NCBI RefSeq assembly: GCF_030162935.1
Contig: NZ_JASAUZ010000011.1
Location: forward strand, 1 to 51,965
Length of the DNA stretch: 51,965 nt
Direction of reading: 5' to 3'
Source of the DNA: Comamonas halotolerans
GTDB lineage: Bacteria > Pseudomonadota > Gammaproteobacteria > Burkholderiales > Burkholderiaceae_C
Shown: one piece after another, positions 43,283 to 51,965 of the stretch
Layout: each line of letters starts with the position of its first letter
Position numbering within the stretch: position 1 is the first letter of the stretch
Program-made: the position numbers and the translations under genes
Notes under the pieces: model-generated
The model's database searches: none
Told to the model about the DNA's origin: nothing
The model's input: the letters and a program-made list of their open reading frames with translations, nothing else

Positions 43283-46200
43283 ATGACCCAAGGCCAGATT
43301 CGCATCCGTGGCGCCCGCCAGCACAACCTGCAAAACGTGGACCTCGACATTCGCACGGGCGAATTGACTGTTGTGACCGGCCCCAGCGGCTCGGGAAAAT
43401 CCAGCCTGGTGTTTGACACCTTGTTTGCTGAAGGTCAACGTCGCTACGTGGAAACCTTCAGCGCCTATGCGCGCCAGTTTCTTGACCGCATGGATAAGCC
43501 TGCCGTCGATCGCGTGGAAGGTGTACCTCCCGCGATTGCCATTGACCAGACCAACCCCGTGCGCAACTCCCGCTCCACCGTGGGCACGATGACGGAGCTC
43601 AACGACCACCTCAAACTGCTGTTTGCACGTGCAGCCCATTTGTTCGACAGCCAGACTGCCTTACCGGTGCAGCACGACACCAATGAAACCATTCTTGCCG
43701 CCTTGCAGCAGCGCTGCGAAGCGGCCGGTGACCCGCGCATTGCCCTGACTTTCCCGGTCGAACTGCCCGCCAACACCACTCAGGAAGAGGTGGAGCAATG
43801 GCTCTCCGCCAGTGGCTTTACCAAAGTGCAGGCTGAGCGCGAAATAGAACGCATCGCGCCTGCTGAAGTGGCAGACAAGGGCAAAAAGACCAAAGCCGCA
43901 CCGCCCGAAAAAGTCAAAGTCCTGGATGTCGTCGCCGACCGTTTCCGCTTCAGCCGCGTGGAGCGCAGCCGTGCCATGGAGGCCATCGACGTTGCGCTCA
44001 AACGTGGTAACGGACACGTGACGGTGTATGTCATGCCTGACGAAGGGGAAACACTCACCTGGAAGTTCTCGCAAGGCCTGCATTGCCCCGAAAGCAATCT
44101 GAGCTACACAGCGCCCATGCCCTCGCTGTTCTCGTTCAATTCCGCCGTTGGCGCCTGCGAAGCCTGCCGGGGTTTTGGCCGCGTGATTGGTGTGGACTGG
44201 GGGCTGGTCATTCCCAATGAAAAACTCACACTGCGCACCGGCGCGATCAAGCCCATCCAGACACCGGGCTGGAAAGAAATTCAAGATGATTTGCTGCGCC
44301 ACGCAGAAGCCGAAGCCATTCCGCGCGACATCGCGTGGAACAAGCTGACCGCCGAGCAAAAGCACTGGGTCATTGAAGGCTCGCCGCTGTGGAAAGGCCA
44401 GTGGAACAAACAGTGGTACGGCATCCGCCGCTTTTTCGAGTACCTGGAAACCAAGACCTACAAGATGCACATCCGTGTGCTGCTGTCCAAGTACCGCAGC
44501 TACACGGAATGCCCCACCTGCGCCGGTGCGCGCCTGAAGACCGAAAGTCTGCTATGGCGCATTGGCAGCAAGGCACAGGCCGATGCCGTGCTGCCGCCCG
44601 AACAGCGCTTCATGCCCAATGGCGTAGCGTGGAGCCGTGCCCAGCTTGAAGCCATGCCCGGCCTGTGCCTGCATGACTTGATGCGCCTGCCCATCACGCG
44701 ATTGCGCAGCTTTTTTGACAGCCTGAACCTGGGCAATGCCACAGGCTTGGCCGAGGGCGAATACCAAGCGCTCAAATTGCTGAACGAAGAGATTGGCAAC
44801 CGCTTGAAGTATCTGGTGGACGTGGGCATTGGCTACCTCACGCTGGACCGGCAAAGCCGCACGCTCAGCGGCGGTGAGGTCCAGCGCATCAACCTGACCA
44901 CAGCCCTGGGCACCTCGCTGGTCAATACCTTGTTTGTGCTGGACGAACCCAGCATCGGCCTGCACCCGCGCGATATGGAGCGCATCACCCAGGCCATGCA
45001 CCGTCTGCGCGATGCAGGCAACACGCTGGTAGTGGTGGAGCACGACCCCGCCGTGATGTTTGCCGCCGACCGCATGATCGACATGGGGCCCGGCCCCGGC
45101 GCACGCGGCGGCCAGATTGTGTTTGACGGCACGCCCGAAGAACTCAAGCAGGCTGACACCTTGACCGGCGCCTATCTGGGTGGCCGCAAACAGGTGGGCT
45201 TCGGCATCAAGCGCATGGTGACCGAGTCCACTCCGCGCCTGATTCTGGAAGGCGCACGCCAGCACAATCTGCAGAACCTGAATGTGGACTTTCCACTCCA
45301 ACGTCTGGTCACCATCACTGGCGTTTCGGGTTCGGGCAAGTCCTCGCTCGTTCAAGACATTCTGGCTCCTGCACTGCTGCGACATTTTGGCAAGCCCACC
45401 GACAGCCCCGGCCTGCATGACCGTCTGCTGGGTGCCGACCACCTGGCCGATGTGGTGTTTGTCGATCAATCGCCCATTGGCAAGACGGCGCGTTCCAACC
45501 CGGTGAGCTATGTGGGTGCCTGGGACAGTATCCGCGAGCTGTTTGCGCTGGCGCCCCTGTCCGCGCAGCGTGGCTATTCCGCCAGCAAGTTCAGTTTCAA
45601 CAGCGGTGATGGCCGCTGCCCTACTTGCGGCGGCTCAGGCTTTGAGCATGTGGAAATGCAGTTCCTCTCGGATGTGTACCTGCGTTGCCCAGATTGCAAC
45701 GGCAGCCGCTACCGCGACGAAATTCTGGAAGTCACTATCGAGCGCAAGGGCCGCAATCTCAGCGTGGCCGATGTACTGGAGCTGACGGTGGCCGAAGCCG
45801 CGCTGCTGTTTGCGCAAGATGCCGACGTGATCCGCGCGCTGCAGCCCATCGTGGATGTGGGGCTGGAGTACGTCAAGCTGGGCCAACCGGTCCCGACGCT
45901 GTCCGGTGGCGAAGCCCAGCGTTTGAAGCTGGCGGGCTTCCTGGCCGAGGCGGCCAAGACTGCTTCCAAGTCCAGGCAAAAGATTGCACGCAAGGGCACA
46001 CTGTTTCTGTTTGATGAGCCCACCACCGGCCTGCACTTTGAAGACATCGCCAAGCTGATGCGTGCGCTACGCAAGCTGCTGGAGGCAGGGCACAGCCTGA
46101 TCGTGATCGAGCACAATCTGGACGTGATTCGCGCCAGCGACTGGTTGATTGATCTGGGTCCAGAGGGGGGTGACGGCGGCGGTCAGATCGTGGCCCAGGG

Positions 46201-49192
46201 CACCCCGGAAGAAGTGCGCCAAGTCAAAGGCTCACACACCGCACAAGCCTTGCGCGAATACGACCTGGCCATGGGTGTGGGCGGGCAGCTGGTTGAAGAA
46301 GTGGCGCCCATGCTCTACAAGAAAGAGCTTTCCGCACCAGCCCGCAAAACGCCAGATGCAAAGAACTCCATTGAAATCGTCAACGCTCGCGAGCACAATC
46401 TCAAGGGCTTGAGCGTGGACATTCCTCGCGGCAAGTTCAATGTGGTGACCGGTGTATCCGGCTCCGGCAAATCCACGCTGGCCTTCGACATTCTCTTCAA
46501 CGAAGGCCAGCGCCGTTACCTCGAATCACTGAACGCCTATGCGCGCTCCATCGTGCAGCCAGCCGGCCGCCCGGAAGTGGATGCAGTCTGGGGCATTCCG
46601 CCCACGGTAGCCATCGAACAACGCCTGTCGCGTGGCGGGCGCAAATCCACCGTAGGTACAACCACCGAAGTCTGGCACTTCCTGCGCCTGCTGTACGTCA
46701 AGCTGGGTACCCAGCACTGCGTGCACGACGGTGCTGCCGTCGAACCCCAGACCCCTGAGCGCATTGCGGCGCAATTGCTCAGTCAGTTCAAAGGCCAGCA
46801 CATTGGCCTGTTGGCTCCGCTGGTCGTACACCGCAAAGGCGTTTACACCGAGCTGGCTGACTGGGCACGCCCCAAGGGCTATACACATTTGCGCGTGGAT
46901 GGAGCTTTTTTGCCCACCACAGGCTTCCCGCGCCTGGATCGTTTCAAGGAGCACACCATCGAACTTCCGGTGGCCAGTGTCAAAGTCACCGCCGCCAACG
47001 AGTCAGAGCTACGCGCCCAGCTCGCCAAAACGCTGGAAATTGGCAAGGGTGTGGTGCATGTGCTGTCAGGCATCGAGAATCTTGAAGCCGCCATTGCCGC
47101 ACCTGACCAGGGCGCCAGCGTGGGCATGCTGCAGGTGTTCTCTACCCAGCGCGCCTGCCCCGTCTGCGCCACCAGTTACAGCGAACTGGAACCCAGTCTG
47201 TTCAGCTACAACAGCAAACACGGCTGGTGCCCCGACTGTGTGGGCACGGGCGTGAAACTGAACAAGGACCAACGCAAGGTCTACGACGACAGCACGCTGG
47301 CCGAGGACAACCGTGGCCGCGAACTGACGCTGACCGCCAACGAAGTGGAAGACCTTGAAGAGTGCATCTGCCCCAGCTGCCAGGGCACGCGCCTGAACGC
47401 CCGCGCCCGGGCTGTGCGTTTCCACGGCAAGGGCATCACCGAGCTGGCGCAAATGTCGGTCACGGCACTGCGTGAATGGTTTCAGCAGCTGCAAACCACA
47501 GGCCGCGAAACCGATATCGCGCGCGACCTGATTCCCGAAATTCTGGGCCGCCTGGAGTTCCTGGAAGAAGTCGGCCTGAACTACCTGACGCTGGATCGCG
47601 GAGCCCCCACACTATCCGGAGGCGAAGCCCAGCGCATTCGCCTGGCCGCGCAACTGGGCAGCAATCTGCAAGGCGTGTGCTACGTGCTGGACGAGCCCAC
47701 CATCGGACTGCACGCACGCGACAACCACATCCTGCTCAACGCGCTGCACAAGCTGGGCGACAAAGGCAACACACTGGTGGTGGTGGAGCACGACGAAGAC
47801 ACCATCCGACGCGCCGATCACGTGATCGACATCGGCCCCAGCGCTGGCAAGCGCGGTGGCATGCTGGTGGCTCAAGGCAAGCCTGAGGACATCATGGCTG
47901 CCGAAGACTCGCAAACTGGCCGCTACCTGCTGCACGCCATGCGCCACCCCTACCAGGCGCGTCGCCCCGTCCACGGCGTGGCCGATGCGGCCGATGTGCC
48001 CACTGAAGCTGCGCCCCAACCCAAAAAGCGCACCAAAAAGCAAATGGCTGCCGATGCCGCCGCCGCTTTGGCCGCTGACAGCGCACAGGCCAATGCCGAG
48101 CTGCAAAATCGCGGCAAAACCAGCGGCCCGCTGCACTGGCTGGTGGTCAATGGTGCCAACTTGCACAATCTGCAGGACATTGAAGCCAGCGTGCCACTCA
48201 AACGTCTGGTCGCCATCACCGGTGTGTCCGGCTCCGGCAAATCCACACTGGCGCGTGATGTGCTACTGAGCAATGTGGCCGCCCTCGTCGGCCAGCGCAG
48301 CACGAAGGCGGGGCGCGAAGCCATGGAAGCAGGCAACACACCAGCACTGCTCGGTTGTGAGGCTGTCTGGGGCACAGAAGTGATTGACCGTGTACTGGAA
48401 GTGGACCAGACACCCATCGGCAAAACACCTCGCAGCTGTCCTGCCACCTATATCGGCTTTTGGGACACCATCCGCAAGCTGTTTGCCGATACGCTGGAAG
48501 CCAAGGCCCGTGGCTATGGCGCAGGGCGCTTTAGCTTCAACACCGGTGAAGGACGTTGCCCCGCCTGCGAAGGCCAAGGCATGCGCACCATCGAAATGAG
48601 CTTTCTGCCCGATGTGAAAGTGCCCTGCGAAACCTGCCATGGCGCACGCTTCAACCCCGAAACCCTTGCCGTGACCTGGCGTGGCAAGAGCATTGGTGAT
48701 GTGCTGCAAATGGAAGTGGATGAAGCCGCTGAGTTCTTCGCCTCCATGCCTTCCATTGCGCACCCGCTGCAGCTTCTGAAAGACGTGGGGCTGGGCTATC
48801 TGACCTTGGGTCAGCCCTCTCCCACCTTGTCTGGCGGTGAAGCCCAGCGCATCAAGCTGGTGACGGAGCTGACCAAGGTGCGCGACGATGTCACCAAACG
48901 CGGCAACAAGACACCACACACCCTGTACGTGCTGGATGAACCCACGGTGGGCCTGCACATGGCCGACGTGGACAAGCTCATCCGCGTGCTGCATCGCCTG
49001 GTCGATGCAGGGCACAGCGTGATCGTGATCGAGCACGACCTGGATGTGATTGCCGAAGCCGACTGGATCATCGACCTTGGCCCAGAAGGCGGTACCGGCG
49101 GTGGCCGCATTGTGGCCGCTGGCACACCCGAAGAAGTCGTTGCACTGTCCACTCACACCGGTCAGGCCATCGCGCCAGTACTCAACCGCTAG
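43283..49192 (+). CDS. uvrA: Tandem-duplicated UvrA-family excinuclease ATPase (two UvrA units in one chain)
   Basis: This 1969-residue protein is twice the size of the usual UvrA (about 940). Four ATPase sites are seen: Walker A at residues 33, 680, 1057 and 1647, and LSGGE signatures at 528, 873, 1444 and 1849, so two full UvrA units (about 1-1030 and 1040-1969) are fused. Both have the C-terminal zinc finger intact (CPTCGG ... CPDCNG; CPACEG ... CETCHG). The first zinc knuckle is complete only in unit 2 (CPVC ... CPDC); in unit 1 it reads CPES (268-271), one ligand lost. Unit 2 has an Ala/Lys-rich linker (about 1555-1620) between its ATPase halves. UvrA proteins find DNA damage in nucleotide excision repair; a standard uvrA may exist elsewhere in the genome, and this may be a specialised paralogue. 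I cannot tell from this window. Confidence 0.9.
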   Translation: MTQGQIRIRGARQHNLQNVDLDIRTGELTVVTGPSGSGKSSLVFDTLFAEGQRRYVETFSAYARQFLDRMDKPAVDRVEGVPPAIAIDQTNPVRNSRSTVGTMTELNDHLKLLFARAAHLFDSQTALPVQHDTNETILAALQQRCEAAGDPRIALTFPVELPANTTQEEVEQWLSASGFTKVQAEREIERIAPAEVADKGKKTKAAPPEKVKVLDVVADRFRFSRVERSRAMEAIDVALKRGNGHVTVYVMPDEGETLTWKFSQGLHCPESNLSYTAPMPSLFSFNSAVGACEACRGFGRVIGVDWGLVIPNEKLTLRTGAIKPIQTPGWKEIQDDLLRHAEAEAIPRDIAWNKLTAEQKHWVIEGSPLWKGQWNKQWYGIRRFFEYLETKTYKMHIRVLLSKYRSYTECPTCAGARLKTESLLWRIGSKAQADAVLPPEQRFMPNGVAWSRAQLEAMPGLCLHDLMRLPITRLRSFFDSLNLGNATGLAEGEYQALKLLNEEIGNRLKYLVDVGIGYLTLDRQSRTLSGGEVQRINLTTALGTSLVNTLFVLDEPSIGLHPRDMERITQAMHRLRDAGNTLVVVEHDPAVMFAADRMIDMGPGPGARGGQIVFDGTPEELKQADTLTGAYLGGRKQVGFGIKRMVTESTPRLILEGARQHNLQNLNVDFPLQRLVTITGVSGSGKSSLVQDILAPALLRHFGKPTDSPGLHDRLLGADHLADVVFVDQSPIGKTARSNPVSYVGAWDSIRELFALAPLSAQRGYSASKFSFNSGDGRCPTCGGSGFEHVEMQFLSDVYLRCPDCNGSRYRDEILEVTIERKGRNLSVADVLELTVAEAALLFAQDADVIRALQPIVDVGLEYVKLGQPVPTLSGGEAQRLKLAGFLAEAAKTASKSRQKIARKGTLFLFDEPTTGLHFEDIAKLMRALRKLLEAGHSLIVIEHNLDVIRASDWLIDLGPEGGDGGGQIVAQGTPEEVRQVKGSHTAQALREYDLAMGVGGQLVEEVAPMLYKKELSAPARKTPDAKNSIEIVNAREHNLKGLSVDIPRGKFNVVTGVSGSGKSTLAFDILFNEGQRRYLESLNAYARSIVQPAGRPEVDAVWGIPPTVAIEQRLSRGGRKSTVGTTTEVWHFLRLLYVKLGTQHCVHDGAAVEPQTPERIAAQLLSQFKGQHIGLLAPLVVHRKGVYTELADWARPKGYTHLRVDGAFLPTTGFPRLDRFKEHTIELPVASVKVTAANESELRAQLAKTLEIGKGVVHVLSGIENLEAAIAAPDQGASVGMLQVFSTQRACPVCATSYSELEPSLFSYNSKHGWCPDCVGTGVKLNKDQRKVYDDSTLAEDNRGRELTLTANEVEDLEECICPSCQGTRLNARARAVRFHGKGITELAQMSVTALREWFQQLQTTGRETDIARDLIPEILGRLEFLEEVGLNYLTLDRGAPTLSGGEAQRIRLAAQLGSNLQGVCYVLDEPTIGLHARDNHILLNALHKLGDKGNTLVVVEHDEDTIRRADHVIDIGPSAGKRGGMLVAQGKPEDIMAAEDSQTGRYLLHAMRHPYQARRPVHGVADAADVPTEAAPQPKKRTKKQMAADAAAALAADSAQANAELQNRGKTSGPLHWLVVNGANLHNLQDIEASVPLKRLVAITGVSGSGKSTLARDVLLSNVAALVGQRSTKAGREAMEAGNTPALLGCEAVWGTEVIDRVLEVDQTPIGKTPRSCPATYIGFWDTIRKLFADTLEAKARGYGAGRFSFNTGEGRCPACEGQGMRTIEMSFLPDVKVPCETCHGARFNPETLAVTWRGKSIGDVLQMEVDEAAEFFASMPSIAHPLQLLKDVGLGYLTLGQPSPTLSGGEAQRIKLVTELTKVRDDVTKRGNKTPHTLYVLDEPTVGLHMADVDKLIRVLHRLVDAGHSVIVIEHDLDVIAEADWIIDLGPEGGTGGGRIVAAGTPEEVVALSTHTGQAIAPVLNR

Positions 49193-49225
49193 ACCCAAGC
49201 CTCGATTCTGAAAGCCTGCTGCAAC

Positions 49226-49255
49226 AAAGCCGAGCCTCACAAGGCTCGGCTTTTT
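49226..49255 (+). terminator. Terminator after uvrA
   Basis: AAAGCCGAGCCT/AGGCTCGGCTTT, a perfect 12-bp stem with a 4-nt loop, followed by TTCTTTTCC. Confidence 0.9.
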
Positions 49256-49377
49256 CTTTTCCTCTGCACCGCCTTTTCCTTCGCACGCAAGGTGAACTCG
49301 CGTCTTGCATGCCTCAGTCGCCACGCCATGCGGTGCGACTAAACCCTGCGCAGATTACGATAATATTTTAATTATTG

Positions 49378-49397
49378 AATAAAAACTATTCTCATTT
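49378..49397. promoter_or_regulatory. Fur-box-like element upstream of the DUF2325-sodA unit
   Basis: AATAAAAACTATTCTCATTT agrees with a typical Fur-box sequence (AATGATAATTATTCTCATTT) at 17 of 20 positions and sits about 100 bp before the DUF2325 start in an AT-rich patch. Iron control is inferred. Confidence 0.5.
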
Positions 49398-49493
49398 AAT
49401 ATTTCAACTATTTCCACACCCATTCGCTACAGCCATGGCATCACCTGCGCGCTATGACTCCGCGAAAAGCCCAACACTGGAGGTTCACCTACC

Positions 49494-49982
49494 GTGTTAC
49501 AGACTTCAGAGATCACCAACCTCGCAGTGCATGAGCACTGTGCGCTGATTAGCCTTTATGCGGAAACGCAAACACGTTGCAGTGCGCACATCAGTGAGCA
49601 GCACCGGCACATCCAGCAATTGCAGGCAACGATTTTTAGACTGCGTGCGCAAGCAATCATCCGCGAAACTGCCTTGAGCTGGGAGCGCGAAACACGGCTC
49701 GCGCTGCAAGCACAACTGGCTACCTGGTACGCAGCACAGGCAACGCACCTGCTTGCCAACACTCCCGACGAGCATGCCCTTGCCACAGATGCCTTTAGCC
49801 AGCGCGCTGCCGATCTGGTGATTTGCCAGACAGGTTGCGTGTCGGATAGTGACCATTGGCGCGACAACGACCAATGCAAGCGCACCGGCAAACCCTGCGT
49901 TCTAGCGTCACAGCCCCAGGCCCTGGACTTGTTGCAAGCACCTCGCAGCCTGAGCAAAACAGCCGTTTCCAACCACGAATAA
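49494..49982 (+). CDS. DUF2325-like protein upstream of superoxide dismutase
   Basis: This 162-residue protein has an N-terminal helical, Gln/Arg/Ala-rich part (about 25-95, likely coiled coil) and a C-terminal region with [17 protein letters not shown] and [13 protein letters not shown], which matches the second half of DUF2325, including its conserved Cys residues. The first half of that domain is not evident, so it is a partial or divergent member. The start is GTG with GGAGG upstream. It is followed at 58 bp by the sodA gene, and a Fur-box-like element precedes it, so both may respond to iron. The molecular function is unknown. Confidence 0.7.
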   Translation: MLQTSEITNLAVHEHCALISLYAETQTRCSAHISEQHRHIQQLQATIFRLRAQAIIRETALSWERETRLALQAQLATWYAAQATHLLANTPDEHALATDAFSQRAADLVICQTGCVSDSDHWRDNDQCKRTGKPCVLASQPQALDLLQAPRSLSKTAVSNHE

Positions 49983-50040
49983 CCAGTGGCCCGAGCATCC
50001 GCTCATCCACCACATCCTTGACCGCAACAGGAGTTCATCC

Positions 50041-50667
50041 ATGGCTTATTCCCTGCCTGCCTTGCCTTATGCCTATACCGCGCTGGAACCCCATATCGAT
50101 GCCCAGACCATGGAGATTCACCATGCCAAACACCACCAAACCTACGTCAACAATTTGAATGCTGCGCTGGAAGGCACGCAATGGATGGACATGCCTTTGC
50201 AAGCCTTGCTGGGTCATCTGGAGTCACTGCCCGAAAAAATCCGCACCGCCGTGCGCAACAACGGTGGTGGTCATGCCAACCACAGCCTGTTCTGGAGCGT
50301 GATGTCGCCAACCGGGGGCGGCTTGCCAACAGGCGATCTGGCCACTGCCATAGACAACGATCTGGGTGGCTTTGAGGCCTTCAAAGCTGCGTTCACACAA
50401 GCTGCTGTCAGTCGCTTTGGCAGCGGCTGGGCCTGGCTCACCGTAGATGCCCAAGGCAAGCTGCATGTGGAAAGCAGCGCCAACCAGGACAACCCATGGA
50501 TGTCAGGCATTGCATCGGGCAACACCGCCATCCTGGGTCTGGATGTCTGGGAGCACGCTTACTACCTGAAGTACCAGAATCGACGCCCCGAATACATCAA
50601 CGCGTTCTACAACGTCATCGACTGGACCGAAGTTGCCCGCCGCTTTGGCGCAGCCCAAAGCCGCTGA
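50041..50667 (+). CDS. sodA: Superoxide dismutase, Mn type
   Basis: This 208-residue cytosolic enzyme dismutates superoxide. Metal ligands are visible: His in [12 protein letters not shown], His in [11 protein letters not shown], Asp and His in [20 protein letters not shown]. The NHSLFW and GGGLP signatures and the Arg/Tyr-rich C-terminus are those of Mn-type rather than Fe-type enzymes, although metal preference cannot be proven from sequence. AGGAG lies seven bases before the ATG. It follows the DUF2325 gene and a Fur-box-like element. A Mn-enzyme induced by low iron would spare iron. Confidence 0.94.
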   Translation: MAYSLPALPYAYTALEPHIDAQTMEIHHAKHHQTYVNNLNAALEGTQWMDMPLQALLGHLESLPEKIRTAVRNNGGGHANHSLFWSVMSPTGGGLPTGDLATAIDNDLGGFEAFKAAFTQAAVSRFGSGWAWLTVDAQGKLHVESSANQDNPWMSGIASGNTAILGLDVWEHAYYLKYQNRRPEYINAFYNVIDWTEVARRFGAAQSR

Positions 50668-50731
50668 CGCAAAGGTGACATACGTCAAGGGATTGCCCCA
50701 GTGGTATTCCCTGTCTTCGTTTCTACATTCC

Positions 50732-50765
50732 AAATGTCGCCCATAACACTTTGTGAGCGACATTT
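50732..50765. promoter_or_regulatory. Inverted repeat upstream of the Bug-type gene
   Basis: A perfect 9-bp inverted repeat AAATGTCGC-N16-GCGACATTT lies 55 bp before the ATG of the binding-protein gene. It is not followed by a T-run, so an operator or mRNA hairpin is more likely than a terminator. Confidence 0.45.
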
Positions 50766-50819
50766 AGGGAGCGGCAGCACAACTGCCAGCACAACAAAGA
50801 AACTGGAGACATACGCCCC

Positions 50820-51800
50820 ATGGCAAAGTTCATTCCCTCAAGCCTGACCACCATTTTGGCGGTATCCACCTTGTTCGCAGCAAGCCATACCTTGGCCCAG
50901 GAGAGCACGGCCAACTGGCCCACCAAAGCCATCAAAGTGACGGTTCCTTACACCCCGGGTGGCTCCACAGACATCGTGAGCCGCACCGTGTTTGATGCCG
51001 TCAGCAAGCGCCTGGGCCAGCCCGTCATCATCGAGAACAAACCCGGAGCCAACAGCACCATTGGTGTGACACAAACCTCGCGTGCGCCAGCCGATGGCTA
51101 TAACTTTGTCAGCGTATTGGCGGCCTACACGGTCAATATGTCGCTGTACAAAAAGCTGCCTTACAAGCCCAGTGACTTTGTCGCTGTGAGCCATGTGGCC
51201 GACCTGCCCATGTTCCTGTTTGTTGCTAACAAGCTGCCGGTCAAAAACGCCAAGGAACTGGCTGAATATGGCAAGAAAAAGCCTCTGAACTATGCTTCCA
51301 GCGGCACCGGTGCCAGCGCCCACATGATTGGGGCGCGCTTCGCTCAGGAGAACAGCCTGAATGCGCAACACGTGCCCTATAACGGCAGTGCTCCCATCCT
51401 GGCAGATTTGATGAACGGGCAGGTCGATATGCTGTTTGACCCTGCCCTGGTACCCATGCCACACGCCAAGAGCGGCAAGATCAAGGTGCTGGCCGTCGCC
51501 TCCAGGCAGCGCTGGCCTGGCGAGCCCGATGTACCCACCATGGAAGAAGCAGGCTTTCCCGGCTTCATCATGAACTCCTGGGTGGGCGTTCTGGCCCCCA
51601 AAGGCACTCCCCAGCCCATCGTCGACAAACTCTCCAAAACCATTGCCGAGGCTGTGCAATCTCCCGAAGTCAAGGACAAGCTCACCCAGCTGGGTTTTGG
51701 CGCGATAGGCAGCACACCTGCCGAGTTCCAGAAGCTGATTGATCAGGACTCTGCCATGTACAAAGGCGTGATCGAAAAAGCCAACGTCAGCATCGACTGA
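50820..51800 (+). CDS. Bug-type (TctC-family) tripartite tricarboxylate transporter substrate-binding protein
   Basis: This 326-residue periplasmic binding protein has a signal peptide ending near SHTLAQE. The family pattern is clear: WPTKAIKVTVPYTPGGSTDIVSRTV, VIIENKPGANSTIG, LNYASSGTGASAHMIGARF, VPYNGSAPILADLMNGQVDMLFD and the C-terminal GFPGFIMNSWVGVLAPKGTP. Such proteins are greatly expanded in Burkholderiales and usually bind carboxylates; the ligand here is unknown. GGAG is present but 12 bases from the ATG. No TctA/TctB membrane genes are in the window, as is common for orphan Bug genes. Confidence 0.92.
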   Translation: MAKFIPSSLTTILAVSTLFAASHTLAQESTANWPTKAIKVTVPYTPGGSTDIVSRTVFDAVSKRLGQPVIIENKPGANSTIGVTQTSRAPADGYNFVSVLAAYTVNMSLYKKLPYKPSDFVAVSHVADLPMFLFVANKLPVKNAKELAEYGKKKPLNYASSGTGASAHMIGARFAQENSLNAQHVPYNGSAPILADLMNGQVDMLFDPALVPMPHAKSGKIKVLAVASRQRWPGEPDVPTMEEAGFPGFIMNSWVGVLAPKGTPQPIVDKLSKTIAEAVQSPEVKDKLTQLGFGAIGSTPAEFQKLIDQDSAMYKGVIEKANVSID

Positions 51801-51817
51801 GCCAGTCTGCTCACGCC

Positions 51818-51848
51818 AAAGCCCAAGGCCCGCGCCTTGGGCTTTTTT
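51818..51848 (+). terminator. Terminator after the Bug-type gene
   Basis: AAAGCCCAAGGC/GCCTTGGGCTTT, a perfect 12-bp stem with a 4-nt loop, extended by TTT. The final 117 bases of the window after it show no recognisable feature. Confidence 0.9.
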
Positions 51849-51965
51849 ATGAGATCTTCATGCTCAGTTCCATGCTTGGCTGTTCATGACCTGAAATGCA
51901 GGATTGGCGCGTTCGAAGCAACTCAAGTACTCAGTTCAACTGAAATGCGCAACAAATGACAGCAT

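Larger units (their letters stand above)
49193..49493. promoter_or_regulatory. Intergenic region with AT-rich promoter zone of the DUF2325-sodA unit
   Basis: This 301-bp gap starts with the uvrA terminator (49226-49255). A strongly AT-rich zone (49355-49412) follows, holding a Fur-box-like element (49378-49397). No gene is seen. GGAGG at 49478-49482 is the likely ribosome-binding site for the GTG at 49494. Confidence 0.5.

Noticed and set aside
1..51965. CRISPR arrays, tRNA or rRNA genes, insertion sequences, prophage
   Set aside because: No regularly spaced repeats, no cloverleaf-like or ribosomal sequences, and no transposase, integrase or phage structural genes were seen.

Overview
This 52 kb window looks like chromosome of a beta-proteobacterium of the order Burkholderiales, most likely family Comamonadaceae (Comamonas/Delftia/Acidovorax relatives). 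The basis is the gene set and order: mrcA divergent from pilMNOPQ-aroK-aroB-dgt, cyaY beside lptM, a LiuR-controlled acyl-CoA block, cyoABCD-SURF1 facing ctaA-ctaB, a roughly 1970-residue tandem UvrA, and a Bug-type solute-binding protein. I see no insertion sequence, prophage, tRNA, rRNA or CRISPR array. Genes are dense, mostly on the minus strand from 1 to 32.5 kb, then mixed.

Region 1 (1-7.3 kb, minus) is a LapA-type adhesion module: a TolC-like outer-membrane channel, an unrecognised 78-residue protein, a LapB-type ABC exporter with a degenerate C39-like domain, a LapC/HlyD-type adaptor, an atypical NarL/LuxR response regulator, a terminator, and the N-terminus of a giant retention-module adhesin that runs off the window. 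Region 2 (7.6-12.3 kb, minus) holds a methyltransferase, a DUF1415 protein, dgt, aroB and aroK. Region 3 (12.3-20 kb) is the type IV pilus assembly operon pilMNOPQ (minus), divergent from the penicillin-binding protein gene mrcA. It carries poly-G tracts in the Shine-Dalgarno region and inside the coding sequence of pilM.

Region 4 (20-24 kb) has cyaY, lptM, an ODP-type di-iron protein, the periplasmic methionine sulfoxide reductase pair msrPQ, an IrrE/ImmA-like protein that has lost its catalytic glutamate, and a decayed alpha/beta-hydrolase fragment. Region 5 (24-32.6 kb, minus) is acyl-CoA and leucine-type catabolism: two acyl-CoA dehydrogenases, SDR, PPOX flavoprotein, thiolase, aceK, carbonic anhydrase, thioesterase and a MerR/LiuR regulator. 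Two near-identical 16-bp palindromes lie exactly where LiuR would be expected to bind.

Region 6 (32.6-41.4 kb) has a YchJ protein, a HAD phosphatase, heme O/A synthesis (ctaA-ctaB) and, converging on it, the bo3-type quinol oxidase operon cyoABCD with SURF1. Region 7 (41.7-52 kb, plus) has an MFS transporter, the tandem UvrA, a DUF2325 protein and a Mn-type superoxide dismutase behind a Fur-box-like sequence, and a tripartite-tricarboxylate (Bug) binding protein.

The most noteworthy items are the possible slipped-strand switches at pilM and in the adhesin-export operon, the tandem UvrA with one damaged zinc knuckle, the adhesin retention module without the usual di-alanine cleavage site, the small unknown gene in the exporter operon, and the putative iron-controlled DUF2325-MnSOD pair. 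All assignments come from reading motifs and context; no database search was run.
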